A DNA stretch of 64,000 nucleotides from Methylovorus glucosotrophus (GCF_009858335.1 NZ_VMSE01000001.1:1426001-1490000); one strand, 5' to 3'. Positions 8,429 to 19,224 are shown, counted from the first letter of the stretch. Numbers and translations: made by a program. Notes: a model not told the origin generated them from the letters alone.

Positions 8429-9604
8429 CTACTCAAAAGGCAGCGGCGCTTGTTTCTGTGCGGGATTTTCGCTGTCTTCCATCGGCATCAGCTGGCTGAG
8501 TTTTACGCCTAGCAGACGTATCTTCTTGGTCAGTGGTGCCCGTTTGAGGCATTCCCCGGCGGCTTTGCGTATGGCTACCGCATCGCTGATCGGGGAGGGT
8601 AGCGTCAGGTCTCGCGTGACGCTGGTGAAGTCCTGATAGCGCAGTTTGATGCCTACCGTGCCTGCCATATAGCGCTTGGCTTTCAAATCCTGGGCGACGC
8701 GCTCGCACAGGCTGGTGAATATTTCCCCAAGGCGGGCACGGTCGTGCCTGACATGCAAATCGCGCTCGAAAGTCGTTTCCCGGCTTATTGATTTGGGTTC
8801 GGAATAGGTGGTAACCGGGCGATGGTCTTGTCCATTCGCCACATTCAGCAGCCAGGCGGCATAGCTGCGGCCAAAGGTCGACTGCAGAAGCCCCACGTCG
8901 GCTTGAGCCAGCTCGGCAATGGTATGGATGTTTATCGTAGCAAGCTTTGCGACTGCTTTTGGTCCTATGCCGTTGATTTTGCTGACGGATAGTGGCCAGA
9001 TGCGCGATTGCAGCGAGCTTTCGTCCAGCAGAGTCAGGCCATCCGGTTTATCCAGTTCCGAGCCTATCTTGGCCAGCAGTTTGTTGGGGGCGATGCAGAT
9101 GGAGCAAGTGAGCCCCGTAGTGCTGTAAACAGCATCTTTCAAACGCTGGGCAAGCGCCTGACTGGGCTCGGTATGCTCACTGAGGTCGATATAAATCTCG
9201 TCTATGCCCCGATCTTCCACATGCGGCGCAATATCCCGCACGGCTTGTTTAAATAGCCTGGAGTAATGGCGGTAGGCATCAAAATTGGCAGGGAGAATAA
9301 TCGCATCTGGCGCCTTGGCCGCCGCCTTCATTAATCCCATGGCTGAAAAAACGCCGAGCGCGCGGGCTTCGTAGGTAGACGTGGTCACCACGCCTCGACC
9401 GGCATAATCGCCGAGGCGGGCGAATTGCCAGCGCCCATCGGCCAGTTGCCGTGGCGTATCAATCGAACGGCCACCAACCACCACCGGTAGTCCTTTTAAC
9501 TGGGGATAATGCAGCAACTCCACCCCGGCAAAAAACATGTCCATATCCAGATGGGCAATGCGTCTGGGAGGGTTGGGAGGCGATGGACTTGTGGCGATAG
9601 ACAC
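8429..9604 (-). CDS. dinB: DNA polymerase IV (DinB, Y-family)
   Basis: Y-family polymerase for translesion synthesis. The 391-residue protein has the metal motif DMDMFFA near residue 20 (canonical DMDAFFA) and the second motif GIDEIYID. An insert of about 25 residues follows the VVVGG strand before GVVTTSTYEAR, found in a subset of proteobacterial DinB proteins. Helix-hairpin-helix INGIGPKAVAKL and the little-finger domain follow. The carboxy end LPFE lacks the usual clamp-binding QxxLxLF form but is close (KQAPLPFE). The start is GTG 9604, 17 bases after the glnD stop, so it may be read with map and glnD. Confidence 0.9.
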   Translation of the reverse strand: MSIATSPSPPNPPRRIAHLDMDMFFAGVELLHYPQLKGLPVVVGGRSIDTPRQLADGRWQFARLGDYAGRGVVTTSTYEARALGVFSAMGLMKAAAKAPDAIILPANFDAYRHYSRLFKQAVRDIAPHVEDRGIDEIYIDLSEHTEPSQALAQRLKDAVYSTTGLTCSICIAPNKLLAKIGSELDKPDGLTLLDESSLQSRIWPLSVSKINGIGPKAVAKLATINIHTIAELAQADVGLLQSTFGRSYAAWLLNVANGQDHRPVTTYSEPKSISRETTFERDLHVRHDRARLGEIFTSLCERVAQDLKAKRYMAGTVGIKLRYQDFTSVTRDLTLPSPISDAVAIRKAAGECLKRAPLTKKIRLLGVKLSQLMPMEDSENPAQKQAPLPFE

Positions 9605-9621
9605 GGAGCAGAAATGCCCTG

Positions 9622-12210
9622 TTATAGCTGACGGCTAAGGTCTTCTTTGAGCTTTTGCAGGGCGCTATCCGTCAATGCCTGGCCAGACTTGCCTGAGATG
9701 AGAAAGGTGTCTTCCGCCCGATTGCCCAGTGTGTTGATCTTGGCCGTGTGCAGGTGGATGCCATGGGCCAGAAAGGTGTGCGCCAGCTGTGACAGCAAGC
9801 CTGGCCTGTCGCCCGCCACAATATCCAGCAGATGATAGTTGGATTGGCCCTCGCGCTGCAGGTGGATGGTGGCGCTGATCGGCATATGCTTGACCTGCCG
9901 GTTGAGGCGGCCTTGCAACGGTGTTTCCAGCGGTTGTTCTGGCATGAGCTTTTGCGTGAGCTCGTATTCAATGAAATTAAGCAGGTCGCGGTATACCACC
10001 GACTTGCTGCTCTGGTCGGCCACCAGAAAGCTATCCAGCGCATAACCATGGCGAGTGGTATGGATACGGGCTTCCTGAATGTTGTAACTCATGCGATCGA
10101 AAAAGCTGCAAATGCGGGCAAACAGGTCGTCACGGTCACGCATGTATATCATGGTCTGAATGCCATCGCCTGCCGGGCTCAGACGGGCACGAACGATCGG
10201 TTTTTCGGTATTGAGATGCGGCAGCAGCAAGCGGCTGTGCCACGCAATCTCCTGGCTAGTGTGCTTGAGGAAATAGCTGGAGCCCAGTTGCTCCCACAGC
10301 GGCTGATAGCTAGGCTTTTTTATGCCGTAATAGCTGAGTGTTTCTTCTGCCTGTTGCTGGCGCAGTTTGATCTCGATATTGCAGTCTGCATTGGCGCTGG
10401 CGTCACGCATCAGGCGCTGGGCGGCGGTAAACAGGTTTTCCAGCAGCTTGGCTTTCCAGGCGTTCCATACCGCCGGGCTGGTGCCGCGGATATCGGCCAC
10501 GGTCAGCAGGTAAAGTGCGGTCAAGCGACGCTCGCTGCCCATCTGGCGCGCGAAATTTTCGATGACCAAGGGATCGCTGAGGTCTGCCTTTTGGGCGGTG
10601 CTGGACATGATGAGATGCGCCTCGACCAGCCATGCCACCAGCTCACTGTCTTCGCGATTGAGTCCATGCGCCTTGCAGAAACGTTTGGCATCGACGGCGC
10701 CCAGTGTTGAGTGGTCGCCGCCACGGCCTTTGGCAATGTCATGGAACAAGGCGCCCAGATAAAGCAGGTAAGGCTTGTCAAACTGCATGAAGAGCTGACT
10801 GCACAGCGGAAACTCATGCGCCAGCTCGGGCAGGGCAAAGCGACGCAGATTGCGCAGCACATTCAGAATATGCTCATCTACCGTGTACACATGGAACAGG
10901 TCATGCTGCATCTGCCCGACGATGCGGCCGAAGGCGGGAATGTAGTTGCCCAGAATGCCGTAGCGATTCATGCGGCGCAGGGCATGCGTGACGCCGTCTG
11001 GCTGTTTCAGGATATCCAGAAACAGCTGTTTGTTGACCGGGTTTTGCCGGAAGTCACGATTTACCAGCTTTTTAACCCGATACAGCGTGCGAAGCAGCGT
11101 GGGGCTCATGCCGGTTAATTCGGGATGCTGCTCCAGCAGTAAAAAACTTTCCAGAATGGTGGTCGGGTTTTTTTGCAAAAGAGCGCTGTAACGCGCATCC
11201 AGCAGGTTATTTCTGGCCTCGAAGTGATCATTGATCTGCACTGCAGGGGCGGCATTCGGGTAGATTTTTTCGCGTAGCAGTTGCAGCAGGATCTCATTCA
11301 TCAAATGAATGAATTTGGCGCTGCGGTAGTAGTTGTGCATCAGCTGCTCGCTGGCGCGTTTGCTTCGGCTGGTGACGTGATTGAGCTGCTTGGCCAGATC
11401 GTTCTGGAAGTCAAAGATCAAGCGGTCTTCACGGCGCTTGGCAAGGTAATGCAAGCGGATACGCAGCATCTGCAGGTATTGCTCATGGCGGCGAATCTGG
11501 CGTGCCTCCTGCTGGCTGATCAGGCCGTGCTTGGCCAGGGTGCTCCAGGCGCTGCCCAGACTCAGGCTGCGTGTAATCCAGAGTATGGTTTGCAAATCGC
11601 GTAATCCGCCCGGACTTTCCTTGATATTCGGTTCAAGGTTATACGGCGTATGGTTGAACTTGGCATGGCGCTGGCGTTGCTCCAGCATCTTGGCTTCAAA
11701 AAACGCCTGCGTATTCATGTTGGCTGCGAATGCGGCCTGAAATTGGGCATAAAGCTGCTTGTGCCCGGCCAACCAGCGCGATTCCAGAAGATTGGTCTGT
11801 ACCGTTATATCCTTGGATGCTTCGTCTGCACATTCGCTGAGGGTCCGTACGCTGTGACCCACAGCCAGGCCAATATCCCAGAAAGTGCCTACCAGCGCTT
11901 CAATCTGGCGATCCAGTGCCGAGTCGTAATTGTCAGGCAGCAGAATCAGCAAATCGACATCGGAGTGTGGAAACAGCTCGCCGCGCCCATAACCGCCGAC
12001 GGCGATCAGGCAGACATCCTGATTCAAGCCAGCGTCCTGCCAAAGCGCCTGCAGGAGCTGATCCACAAATTTGGAATGCCCTTTTAACAGGGCGGTGGTA
12101 TTGCCGGATTGCTCAAAAGCCTCTTGCAAGGCTTGTTGGCGCGCATGCAGTTGCTGGCGCCAGTCTTTCGCCAGGCTGGCGTGAGGAGTATCCGGCAACG
12201 CTTGAGGCAT
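9622..12210 (-). CDS. glnD: Bifunctional PII uridylyltransferase/uridylyl-removing enzyme GlnD
   Basis: GlnD adds UMP to PII under nitrogen limitation and removes it under glutamine excess. I choose ATG 12210, giving 862 residues, the usual length; the frame extends upstream but into map. Domains in order: nucleotidyltransferase with GGYGRGELFPHSDVD at 72-86, a helical linker, an HD hydrolase with LFHDIAKG near residue 488, then two ACT domains (RDRDDLFARI and AGDRPGLLSQLAHTF) at the C-terminus. It follows map by 5 bases, so both likely share one transcript. Confidence 0.95.
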   Translation of the reverse strand: MPQALPDTPHASLAKDWRQQLHARQQALQEAFEQSGNTTALLKGHSKFVDQLLQALWQDAGLNQDVCLIAVGGYGRGELFPHSDVDLLILLPDNYDSALDRQIEALVGTFWDIGLAVGHSVRTLSECADEASKDITVQTNLLESRWLAGHKQLYAQFQAAFAANMNTQAFFEAKMLEQRQRHAKFNHTPYNLEPNIKESPGGLRDLQTILWITRSLSLGSAWSTLAKHGLISQQEARQIRRHEQYLQMLRIRLHYLAKRREDRLIFDFQNDLAKQLNHVTSRSKRASEQLMHNYYRSAKFIHLMNEILLQLLREKIYPNAAPAVQINDHFEARNNLLDARYSALLQKNPTTILESFLLLEQHPELTGMSPTLLRTLYRVKKLVNRDFRQNPVNKQLFLDILKQPDGVTHALRRMNRYGILGNYIPAFGRIVGQMQHDLFHVYTVDEHILNVLRNLRRFALPELAHEFPLCSQLFMQFDKPYLLYLGALFHDIAKGRGGDHSTLGAVDAKRFCKAHGLNREDSELVAWLVEAHLIMSSTAQKADLSDPLVIENFARQMGSERRLTALYLLTVADIRGTSPAVWNAWKAKLLENLFTAAQRLMRDASANADCNIEIKLRQQQAEETLSYYGIKKPSYQPLWEQLGSSYFLKHTSQEIAWHSRLLLPHLNTEKPIVRARLSPAGDGIQTMIYMRDRDDLFARICSFFDRMSYNIQEARIHTTRHGYALDSFLVADQSSKSVVYRDLLNFIEYELTQKLMPEQPLETPLQGRLNRQVKHMPISATIHLQREGQSNYHLLDIVAGDRPGLLSQLAHTFLAHGIHLHTAKINTLGNRAEDTFLISGKSGQALTDSALQKLKEDLSRQL

Positions 12211-12215
12211 ACTGG

Positions 12216-13013
12216 TTAGATGAAGCTGGGAATGGCGGGCGAGCCAGCGGAAACGGTGAGAACCTCGTAACCGGTATCCGTCACCAGCACCGTGTGCTCC
12301 CATTGGGCCGACAGGCTGTGATCTTTGGTCACGATGGTCCAGCCATCTCCCAGTTGCTTGATGTCGCGCTTGCCAGCATTGATCATGGGCTCAATGGTGA
12401 AGATCATGCCTTTTTGCAGCTTGACGCCAGCGCCAGGCTTGCCGTAATGAAGCACCTGTGGATCTTCGTGGAATTTCTTGCCTATGCCGTGTCCGCAGAA
12501 TTCACGCACCACGCTATAGCCACTTTTTTCTGCATACACCTGAATGGCATGGCCGATATCGCCCAGCGTCGCACCTGGTTTTACCTGTTGTATGCCCAGC
12601 CACATGCACTCATAGGTAATGTCGCACAGGCGCTTGGCCTGAATGGAGGGCTCGCCCACCATGAACATGCGGCTGGTATCGCCATGGTAACCATCCTTGA
12701 TCACTGTGATATCCAGATTCACGATATCGCCGTTTTTCAACACCTTGGGGCCAGGTACGCCATGGCAGATCTGGTGGTTGATGGAGGTGCAGATGGACTT
12801 GGGGTAGGGCGTGTGACCATGCGGCGCGTAATTAAGAGGCGCCGGGATGGTTTTTTGTTCATTGACCATGTAGTCATGGCACAGTTTGTCGAGATGCTCG
12901 GTGGTGACGCCGGCCTGGACATAAGGCGTGATAAAATCAAGCACTTCGGAGGCAAGGCGGCCCGCGATGCGCATTTTCTCAATATCGAGGTCATTCTTGA
13001 TGGTAATTGCCAT
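12216..13013 (-). CDS. map: Methionine aminopeptidase type I
   Basis: Removes the N-terminal methionine after deformylation. The start is ATG 13013, giving 265 residues (MAITIKNDLDIEKMR), close to E. coli Map. The metal ligands are visible: the D in NLDITVIKDGYHGDTS and the second D, the H in GHGIGKKFHEDP, the E in FTIEPMIN and the E in QWEHT. It lies divergent from rpsB, a common betaproteobacterial arrangement, and leads the map-glnD-dinB group. Confidence 0.95.
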   Translation of the reverse strand: MAITIKNDLDIEKMRIAGRLASEVLDFITPYVQAGVTTEHLDKLCHDYMVNEQKTIPAPLNYAPHGHTPYPKSICTSINHQICHGVPGPKVLKNGDIVNLDITVIKDGYHGDTSRMFMVGEPSIQAKRLCDITYECMWLGIQQVKPGATLGDIGHAIQVYAEKSGYSVVREFCGHGIGKKFHEDPQVLHYGKPGAGVKLQKGMIFTIEPMINAGKRDIKQLGDGWTIVTKDHSLSAQWEHTVLVTDTGYEVLTVSAGSPAIPSFI

Positions 13014-13114
13014 ATTCACTACATTAAGCCGAAGCTTGTTTTTCCTTGAGTTCAGACAGTCGCTTATGTTAACATATTGCACCCGTTTAGCAGCTTAATT
13101 GGCTGTTGGCGGCC

Positions 13115-13143
13115 TTAACCAGCATGCGCTTGATCTTTATTAT
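13115..13143 (+). promoter_or_regulatory. Candidate rpsB promoter
   Basis: TTAACC at 13115-13120 and TATTAT at 13138-13143 are separated by 17 bases. Transcription would begin near 13150 and leave a leader of about 90 bases. That leader contains an inverted repeat (TCCGT at about 13181 with ACGGA at 13190) and may be a place for feedback control by protein S2, which is inference. Confidence 0.4.
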
Positions 13144-13241
13144 TCGCATGCAAAATCTGCACACATGCCCCGTACAGGGTGTCCGTTCATACGGATGTTG
13201 GTTGGGCGTGTGGAAGCAATTAACCCTTACTGGAGACTTTT

Positions 13242-13991
13242 ATGTCCGTAACTATGCGTCAAATGCTGGAAGCCGGAGTTCACTTCGGCCATCAAACCCG
13301 CTACTGGAACCCCAAGATGGCACCGTTCATCTTCGGTGACCGCAACAAGATTCATATCGTCAACCTGGAAAAAACCCTGCCATTGTTCGAAGATGCACTG
13401 AAGTATGTGCGTCAACTGGCTGCTAACAAGGGCCGTATCCTGTTTGTTGGCACCAAGCGTCAAGCACGCGACATCATGAAGGAAGAAGCTGAGCGCGCTA
13501 ACTGCGCTTACGTTAACCACCGCTGGCTGGGTGGCATGCTGACCAACTTCAAGACCGTCAAGCAATCCATCAAGCGCCTGAACGACTACGAAACCATGCT
13601 GCAAGATGGCAGCCTGGACAAGTTCGGCAAGAAAGAAGCCCTGGGCTACAAGCGTGAAGTTGAAAAGCTGCAACGCTCTATCGGTGGTATCAAGGAAATG
13701 GGTGGCCTGCCAGACGCGATTTTCATCGTGGACGTAGGTCACGAAAGCGGCGCTGTTACTGAAGCTGCCAAGCTGGGCATTCCTGTTATCGGTGTTGTTG
13801 ATACCAACAACTCTCCAGATGGCGTTGCTTATGTTATTCCTGGTAACGATGACTCCAGCCGTGCGATTCGTCTGTATGCCCGCGGTATTGCTGATGCAGT
13901 ACTTGAAGGCCGCAGCCAAGCCATCACGGAAATCGTGAAGTCTGCTAGCGAAGAAGAATTCGTCGAGGTTGAAGAAACCGCGGCAGAGTAA
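13242..13991 (+). CDS. rpsB: 30S ribosomal protein S2
   Basis: A normal-length S2 of 249 residues. It starts [19 protein letters not shown] and contains ENLEKT-like and GTKRQARD blocks, [12 protein letters not shown] and [12 protein letters not shown], all diagnostic of the family. The acidic tail [13 protein letters not shown] is typical. Codons are strongly biased. The ATG at 13242 is preceded by TGGAG. It leads the rpsB-tsf-pyrH-frr operon, with a partial terminator directly behind it. Confidence 0.98.
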   Translation: MSVTMRQMLEAGVHFGHQTRYWNPKMAPFIFGDRNKIHIVNLEKTLPLFEDALKYVRQLAANKGRILFVGTKRQARDIMKEEAERANCAYVNHRWLGGMLTNFKTVKQSIKRLNDYETMLQDGSLDKFGKKEALGYKREVEKLQRSIGGIKEMGGLPDAIFIVDVGHESGAVTEAAKLGIPVIGVVDTNNSPDGVAYVIPGNDDSSRAIRLYARGIADAVLEGRSQAITEIVKSASEEEFVEVEETAAE

Positions 13992-14000
13992 GACCCTGAT

Positions 14001-14026
14001 AAAAGGGGGCGAAAGCCCCCTTTTTT
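14001..14026 (+). terminator. Strong hairpin terminator between rpsB and tsf
   Basis: AAAAGGGGGC (14001-14010) pairs with GCCCCCTTTT around GAAA, then runs into T residues up to 14026. The same intercistronic placement in E. coli lets S2 be made in excess of EF-Ts; here read-through to tsf is likely partial. Confidence 0.85.
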
Positions 14027-14078
14027 ATACCTGTTATATGGCCTAGTCTGGCCGAAATCATCATTGAAGGAGCAAATA

Positions 14079-14954
14079 ATGGCTGAAATTACCGCAGGCA
14101 TGGTAAAGGAATTGCGTGAGCGCACTGATGCGCCCATGATGGATTGCAAAAAAGCACTGACAGAAGCCGAAGGCGACATGACCCGTGCAGAAGAAATTCT
14201 GCGTGTACGTTTCGGTAACAAGGCAAGCAAGGCTGCTGGCCGTGTTGCTGCTGAAGGTACCGTTGGCATCAGCATCAGTGCTGATGGCAAGACTGGCGCC
14301 ATGGTAGAAGTGAACTCTGAAACTGACTTCTGTGCCAAGAACCAGGATTTCGTGAACTTCGTTAACGAACTGGCTGCTGTGATTGCCAGCAACAAGCCAG
14401 CCGATATCGCTGACGTTGCAGGCCTGAAGATGGGTTCCGCTACCGTTGAAGAAAACCGCACTGTGCTGGTTGGCAAGATTGGTGAAAACATCACTCCACG
14501 TCGCTTCCTGCGTGCAGATGCACAAGGCAAGCTGTACAGCTATGTTCACGGCAGCAAGATCGGTGTTGTGGTTGATCTGGTGGGCGGTGACGAAGCGCTG
14601 GGCAAGGACATTGCCATGCACATTGCCGCTGCCAAGCCCAAGTCGCTGGATGCCAGCGGCGTGGATGCAGCCCTGATCGAAGCCGAGCGCCGCGTGGCGA
14701 TTGAGAAGGCCAAGGAAGCAGGCAAGCCAGACGCCATGCTGGAAAAGATTGCAGAAGGTACCGTGCAGAAGTTCCTGAAGGAAGTGACGCTGCTGAGCCA
14801 GCCTTTCGTCAAGGATGACAAGCAGTCCATCGAGCAATTGCTCAAATCCAAAAACGCCTCTGTTGCCTCTTTCACCATGTACGTCGTGGGTGAGGGCATT
14901 GAGAAGGTTGTTACCGACTTCGCTGCTGAAGTCGCTGCTGCAGCCAAGATCTAG
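14079..14954 (+). CDS. tsf: Translation elongation factor Ts
   Basis: EF-Ts regenerates GTP-bound EF-Tu. The start is ATG 14079 after the ribosome site AAGGAG (14067-14072), giving 291 residues. N-terminal UBA-like domain carries [20 protein letters not shown], followed by the conserved core block [16 protein letters not shown] that contacts EF-Tu. Codon bias is strong. It lies between the two hairpins at 14001 and 14979. Confidence 0.98.
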   Translation: MAEITAGMVKELRERTDAPMMDCKKALTEAEGDMTRAEEILRVRFGNKASKAAGRVAAEGTVGISISADGKTGAMVEVNSETDFCAKNQDFVNFVNELAAVIASNKPADIADVAGLKMGSATVEENRTVLVGKIGENITPRRFLRADAQGKLYSYVHGSKIGVVVDLVGGDEALGKDIAMHIAAAKPKSLDASGVDAALIEAERRVAIEKAKEAGKPDAMLEKIAEGTVQKFLKEVTLLSQPFVKDDKQSIEQLLKSKNASVASFTMYVVGEGIEKVVTDFAAEVAAAAKI

Positions 14955-14978
14955 GCTGCAGTTTCTCTGGTAGTAAAA

Positions 14979-15001
14979 CCGCGGGGGCTTCACCCCTGCG
15001 G
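14979..15001 (+). terminator. Hairpin downstream of tsf
   Basis: CCGCGGGG (14979-14986) pairs with CCCCTGCGG (14993-15001), with one bulged T. No T run follows, so this is more likely an mRNA-stabilising or pausing hairpin than a full terminator. Confidence 0.45.
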
Positions 15002-15081
15002 CTGTAATGATGTACTCGCTGCAAAACGATAATGTGATTTAATAACGCATTGTCGTTTTGCACAATTCAGATAGGAGCCCC

Positions 15082-15798
15082 ATGACATCCCCCGCCTTTA
15101 AACGCATCCTGCTTAAATTATCCGGTGAAGCCCTCATGGGTGATGACAGTTACGGGATTAATCGTGCGACCATTTCCCGAATTGTGAATGAAATCAAGGA
15201 AGTGGTGGATATGGGCGTGCAGGTGGCCGTGGTCATCGGTGGCGGCAACATCTTTCGTGGAGTTGCGCCTGCGGCTGAAGGCATGGATAGAGCGACGGCT
15301 GACTATATGGGCATGATGGCAACGGTGATGAATGCATTGGCCTTGCAGGACGCCATGCGTCACATTGGGCTGGTGAGCCGCGTGCAGTCTGCTCTCAATA
15401 TCGAGCAGGTTGCCGAGCCTTATATTCGTGGCAAGGCGATTCGTTATCTGGAAGAAGGGCGCGTGGTGATCTTTGGTGCCGGTACCGGTAATCCTTTTTT
15501 CACAACAGATACTGCAGCAGCGTTACGCGGTATGGAGATGAATGCAGAGATCGTGCTGAAAGCCACCAAGGTCGATGGGGTTTATACCGATGATCCCAAG
15601 ACCAATCCCGATGCCATGCGTTACAAAACACTGACCTTTGATGAAGCCATCATCAAGAACCTCAAGGTCATGGATGCGACGGCACTGACGCTGTGTCGCG
15701 ATCAGAAATTACCTATTTCCGTATTCAGTATATTCAAGCAGGGCGCCCTTAAGCGTGTAGTCATGGGCGAAGATGAAGGTACGCGCGTATTGCCTTAA
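15082..15798 (+). CDS. pyrH: UMP kinase
   Basis: Makes UDP from UMP; an essential hexameric amino-acid-kinase-fold enzyme of 238 residues. I start at ATG 15082, which follows TAGGAG at 15072-15077; a longer frame from 15058 has no support. Family motifs are [11 protein letters not shown] at the start, [11 protein letters not shown] near 57, [16 protein letters not shown] in the middle and [13 protein letters not shown] in the acceptor region. The position between tsf and frr is universal in proteobacteria. Confidence 0.97.
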   Translation: MTSPAFKRILLKLSGEALMGDDSYGINRATISRIVNEIKEVVDMGVQVAVVIGGGNIFRGVAPAAEGMDRATADYMGMMATVMNALALQDAMRHIGLVSRVQSALNIEQVAEPYIRGKAIRYLEEGRVVIFGAGTGNPFFTTDTAAALRGMEMNAEIVLKATKVDGVYTDDPKTNPDAMRYKTLTFDEAIIKNLKVMDATALTLCRDQKLPISVFSIFKQGALKRVVMGEDEGTRVLP

Positions 15799-15825
15799 GG
15801 CATGCGCCAGGTTTAGGAGAGAGTG

Positions 15826-16383
15826 ATGCTCAACGAAGTAAAGAAAAACGCAGAACAAAAGATGCAGAAATCCCTGGAGTCGCTGAAGAGTGACCTCGGT
15901 AAAGTGCGTACGGGCCGTGCACATACCGGCCTGCTGGATCATGTCATGGTGGAATACTATGGCTCCATGGTCGCAGTGAATCAGGTAGCGAACGTTACCC
16001 TGGGCGATGCGCGTACCATCAACGTGCAGCCTTACGAAAAGAACATGGTGGCCAAGATCGAGAAAGCCATCCGTGATGGTGATCTGGGCCTTAATCCGGC
16101 AACCAATGGTGACGTGATTCGTGTGCCTATGCCCATGTTGACGGAAGAACGCCGTCGCGACCTGATCAAGGTCGTGCGTACCGAAGGTGAAAATGCCAAG
16201 GTGGCTATCCGCAATGTGCGCCGTGATGCCAATGATCAGCTGAAAAAACTGACCAAAGACAAAGAAATCAGTGAGGATGACGAGCGCCGCATGCAAGACG
16301 AGGTGCAAAAGCTGACGGACCGTTTTGTGGCTGAGGTTGACAAGCTTCTGCAAGTCAAAGAAGCCGACCTTATGGCGGTGTAA
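15826..16383 (+). CDS. frr: Ribosome recycling factor
   Basis: RRF splits post-termination ribosomes with EF-G. The ATG at 15826 (product of 185 residues) follows AGGAGA at 15815-15820 and is preferred over a GTG one codon earlier. The conserved segments are [39 protein letters not shown] and [12 protein letters not shown]. Length is normal. Confidence 0.97.
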   Translation: MLNEVKKNAEQKMQKSLESLKSDLGKVRTGRAHTGLLDHVMVEYYGSMVAVNQVANVTLGDARTINVQPYEKNMVAKIEKAIRDGDLGLNPATNGDVIRVPMPMLTEERRRDLIKVVRTEGENAKVAIRNVRRDANDQLKKLTKDKEISEDDERRMQDEVQKLTDRFVAEVDKLLQVKEADLMAV

Positions 16384-16422
16384 ACTGCCTTGTTTGATTT
16401 GCCTTTAGAAACGGAGTCTTGA

Positions 16423-17172
16423 TTGGCGCTTTTTTTCAGCTCCACGCAATCCATTCCCGCCACCGCTGAGGTGCCGCGCCATATTGCCGTCATCATGGAT
16501 GGCAATGGGCGCTGGGCCAAAAAGCGATTCCTGCCGCGGGTCGCGGGCCACAAACGTGGCGTCGAAGTGGTGCGCGACATCGTCAAGCAGTGTGCGAGCA
16601 TCGGCGTTGAATACCTGACGCTGTTTGCTTTCAGCAGTGAAAACTGGCGCCGTCCACAGGAAGAAGTCTCCTTCCTGATGGGGCTTTTCATGGAAGCCCT
16701 GCAGCAAGAGGTTTCCAAGCTTCATAAAAATAACATTCGCCTGGTCATGATTGGTGATCATTCCCGGTTTGATGAGTCCTTGCGCGAGCAGATTGCTCGT
16801 GCGGAAGCGCTGACGCGGGATAATACCGGTCTTACGCTGACCATTGCTGCGAATTACGGCGGGCGTTGGGATATATTGCAGGCGGTGAACCGTTTGCAGG
16901 CCGAGCACCCTGAGCTTGCTGGCAATTACAATGAAGAGCATCTGGCGCCTTATCTTTCCATGCATTATGCCCCGGAACCGGATTTATTCATCCGCACGGG
17001 CGGCGAGCAGCGCATCAGTAACTTCCTGCTGTGGCAACTGGCATACAGCGAGCTCTATTTTACGGACACCTTATGGCCGGATTTTGACTCGGCTGCTTTC
17101 GAACTTTCCATTGCATCTTATCGTCAGCGTGAGCGTCGTTTTGGCCGCACCAGCGAACAGTTACAACAATAA
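16423..17172 (+). CDS. uppS: Undecaprenyl diphosphate synthase
   Basis: Makes the C55 lipid carrier for cell-wall synthesis. It starts at TTG 16423 after ACGGAG (16411-16416); no in-frame ATG comes before the catalytic region. Product is 249 residues with the P-loop motif [25 protein letters not shown], and C-terminal [20 protein letters not shown] and [12 protein letters not shown], all family signatures. It is followed after 3 bases by cdsA. Confidence 0.95.
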   Translation: MALFFSSTQSIPATAEVPRHIAVIMDGNGRWAKKRFLPRVAGHKRGVEVVRDIVKQCASIGVEYLTLFAFSSENWRRPQEEVSFLMGLFMEALQQEVSKLHKNNIRLVMIGDHSRFDESLREQIARAEALTRDNTGLTLTIAANYGGRWDILQAVNRLQAEHPELAGNYNEEHLAPYLSMHYAPEPDLFIRTGGEQRISNFLLWQLAYSELYFTDTLWPDFDSAAFELSIASYRQRERRFGRTSEQLQQ

Positions 17173-17175
17173 GTC

Positions 17176-18015
17176 ATGCTAAAAGCGCGCGTTCTTACAT
17201 CCCTGGTACTGATACCACTTTTTCTGGCTGCGCTGTTCTATCTTCCCGAGGTGTACTGGGCTTTGCTCATGCTAGTCATCATTACCATCGGTGCATGGGA
17301 ATGGGCGAGCATGAATCGACTGGGCGGGGGACAATGGCTATATCCGGCAGTGACATTTGCCATTGGTCTGCTCGCGGTTGCCGTCACTGACACATCGTAT
17401 GTGTTCATTCAGCAGCATCTTCTGTTCTGGGGCTTGCTGGCCTCTGCCATTTTTTGGACCTTTTTTGTGCCCATCTGGTTATCCGGACGTTTTCGTATTC
17501 GAAACCAGGTGGGGGTAGCCGTTATCGGATGGGTAATCCTTATCCCGACCTGGCTCGCCTTCGTCAGTTTGCACCGCATCCAGCCAGGGCTGTTGCTTGC
17601 CTTGATGGTTGCGGTATGGATTGCCGATAGTGCGGCTTATTTCGCGGGCAAGCGTTTTGGCCGCCACAAGCTTGCACCGAAAATCAGCCCGGGAAAAACC
17701 TGGGAGGGCGTGCTGGGCGCTTGGCTGGCCGTCAGCGTATATGGGCTCATCCTTTGTAGCACATTGGGAATCACCCCCTGGATTATCCTTGGGCTTTGGG
17801 GGATTACCGTGCTGAGTATCATGGGAGATCTTCTGGAGTCGCTGGTGAAGCGGCATGCCGAAGTAAAGGACAGCGGTCGCTTGTTACCTGGGCATGGTGG
17901 TGTGCTTGATCGCATCGATGGCCTGACCTCAAGCTTGCCGCTGGCAGCGTTCTTTATTTATTTCCCGTTGTATTACCACTACGCCTATCCTTTATGGGCA
18001 AGTGTTTCCCAATAG
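17176..18015 (+). CDS. cdsA: Phosphatidate cytidylyltransferase
   Basis: Makes CDP-diacylglycerol for phospholipid synthesis. The 279-residue polytopic membrane protein carries the CDS signature near its end: KISPGKTWEGVLGA, then GDLLESLVKRHAEVKDSG and LPGHGGVLDRIDGL with the conserved acidic metal ligands. Hydrophobic segments fill the rest. It begins 3 bases after uppS. Confidence 0.95.
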   Translation: MLKARVLTSLVLIPLFLAALFYLPEVYWALLMLVIITIGAWEWASMNRLGGGQWLYPAVTFAIGLLAVAVTDTSYVFIQQHLLFWGLLASAIFWTFFVPIWLSGRFRIRNQVGVAVIGWVILIPTWLAFVSLHRIQPGLLLALMVAVWIADSAAYFAGKRFGRHKLAPKISPGKTWEGVLGAWLAVSVYGLILCSTLGITPWIILGLWGITVLSIMGDLLESLVKRHAEVKDSGRLLPGHGGVLDRIDGLTSSLPLAAFFIYFPLYYHYAYPLWASVSQ

Positions 18016-18030
18016 CCCTGGGGGCGAAAT

Positions 18031-19224
18031 TTGTTACAGTCATCACCACAAAACATTACCATCCTCGGTGCCACTGGCACCATCGGTCTCAATACGCTGG
18101 ATGTGATTGCCCGGCACCCTGACAAATACCGCGCTTATGCATTAACGGCCAATGGTCGCGCCGAGGCCTTGTTTGATCTATGCAAGCAATATCATCCGCG
18201 ATATGCCGTGCTGCTGCAGGAGGCCGCGGCAGATCGCCTGCGGCAGATGCTCGTCCAGGCGGGTATTGAAACGGAAGTTCTGTTTGGCATGGATGCCCTG
18301 GAACAAGTCGCTTCTGCTCCTGAGGTGGATGCTGTCATGGCCGCTATTGTGGGGGCAGCCGGTCTCAGACCCGCCATGGCTGCTGCTCGTGCTGGCAAGC
18401 GCATCATGCTGGCCAACAAGGAAACGCTGGTAATGGCCGGCAGCTTGTTCATGCAAGCGGTGGAGGAGAGTGGTGCGACCTTGCTGCCTATCGATAGCGA
18501 ACATAACGCCATCTTTCAGGTTATGCCTTCCAGAAAATACCCTGACCTTCACAGCGGCGGTGTACGCAAAATATTGCTGACCGCATCCGGCGGTCCATTC
18601 CGCAATGCCAGTCGGGAGCAATTGCTGCAAGTGACTTCGCAGCAGGCACTCAATCACCCCAATTGGGTCATGGGCCCCAAGATCACTATCGATTCAGCCA
18701 CCTTGATGAACAAGGGTTTGGAAGTGATTGAAGCGAAATGGCTTTTTGATGCAACGCCTGAGCAGATTGAGGTAGTGGTGCATCCACAAAGCGTCATTCA
18801 TTCCATGGTGGAATATGTGGATGGCTCGGTGCTGGCGCAATTGGGGAACCCCGACATGCGCACACCCATCGCTTATGCCCTGGCTTATCCTGAGCGCATA
18901 GACAGCGGCGTGGGCTCGCTCGACTTGTTCAAGATTGCGACATTGAATTTCGAACGTCCTGACACTGGCCGTTTCCCATGTTTGCGCCTGGCTTTTGATG
19001 TGCTGAAGCGCGGTGGAACAGCACCTGCGATTCTCAATGCAGCTAATGAAGTCGCTGTTGAGGCGTTTCTGCAATCTCGCATAGGGTTCATGGATATCCC
19101 CGCCCTCATCGAGCGCGTGCTCTCGCTATCCAGCATAGAACCCGTTACTGACATTCCCAACCTGATTGCAGCTGACCAGGCCGCGCGTCAGCTCGCTCAG
19201 GAATGGATGGTGCAATCAGCATGA
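18031..19224 (+). CDS. dxr: 1-deoxy-D-xylulose 5-phosphate reductoisomerase
   Basis: Commits carbon to the MEP isoprenoid pathway. I use TTG 18031 (397 residues); the N-terminus then reads [19 protein letters not shown], matching the NADPH site of the family. Other blocks are [29 protein letters not shown] and the [23 protein letters not shown] region with metal and substrate ligands. It supplies the farnesyl diphosphate used by hpnCDE and by the neighbouring uppS product. Its last bases overlap rseP. Confidence 0.95.
   Translation: MLQSSPQNITILGATGTIGLNTLDVIARHPDKYRAYALTANGRAEALFDLCKQYHPRYAVLLQEAAADRLRQMLVQAGIETEVLFGMDALEQVASAPEVDAVMAAIVGAAGLRPAMAAARAGKRIMLANKETLVMAGSLFMQAVEESGATLLPIDSEHNAIFQVMPSRKYPDLHSGGVRKILLTASGGPFRNASREQLLQVTSQQALNHPNWVMGPKITIDSATLMNKGLEVIEAKWLFDATPEQIEVVVHPQSVIHSMVEYVDGSVLAQLGNPDMRTPIAYALAYPERIDSGVGSLDLFKIATLNFERPDTGRFPCLRLAFDVLKRGGTAPAILNAANEVAVEAFLQSRIGFMDIPALIERVLSLSSIEPVTDIPNLIAADQAARQLAQEWMVQSA

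Noticed and set aside
12211-12303. Longer glnD start at 12303
   Set aside because: It would run 88 bases into the map coding region with no ribosome site; the ATG at 12210 gives normal length.
11916-13049. A 377-codon open frame on the plus strand opposite map and glnD
   Set aside because: The minus-strand genes have full domain content; the antisense frame has no family features and is a by-product of GC-biased codons.
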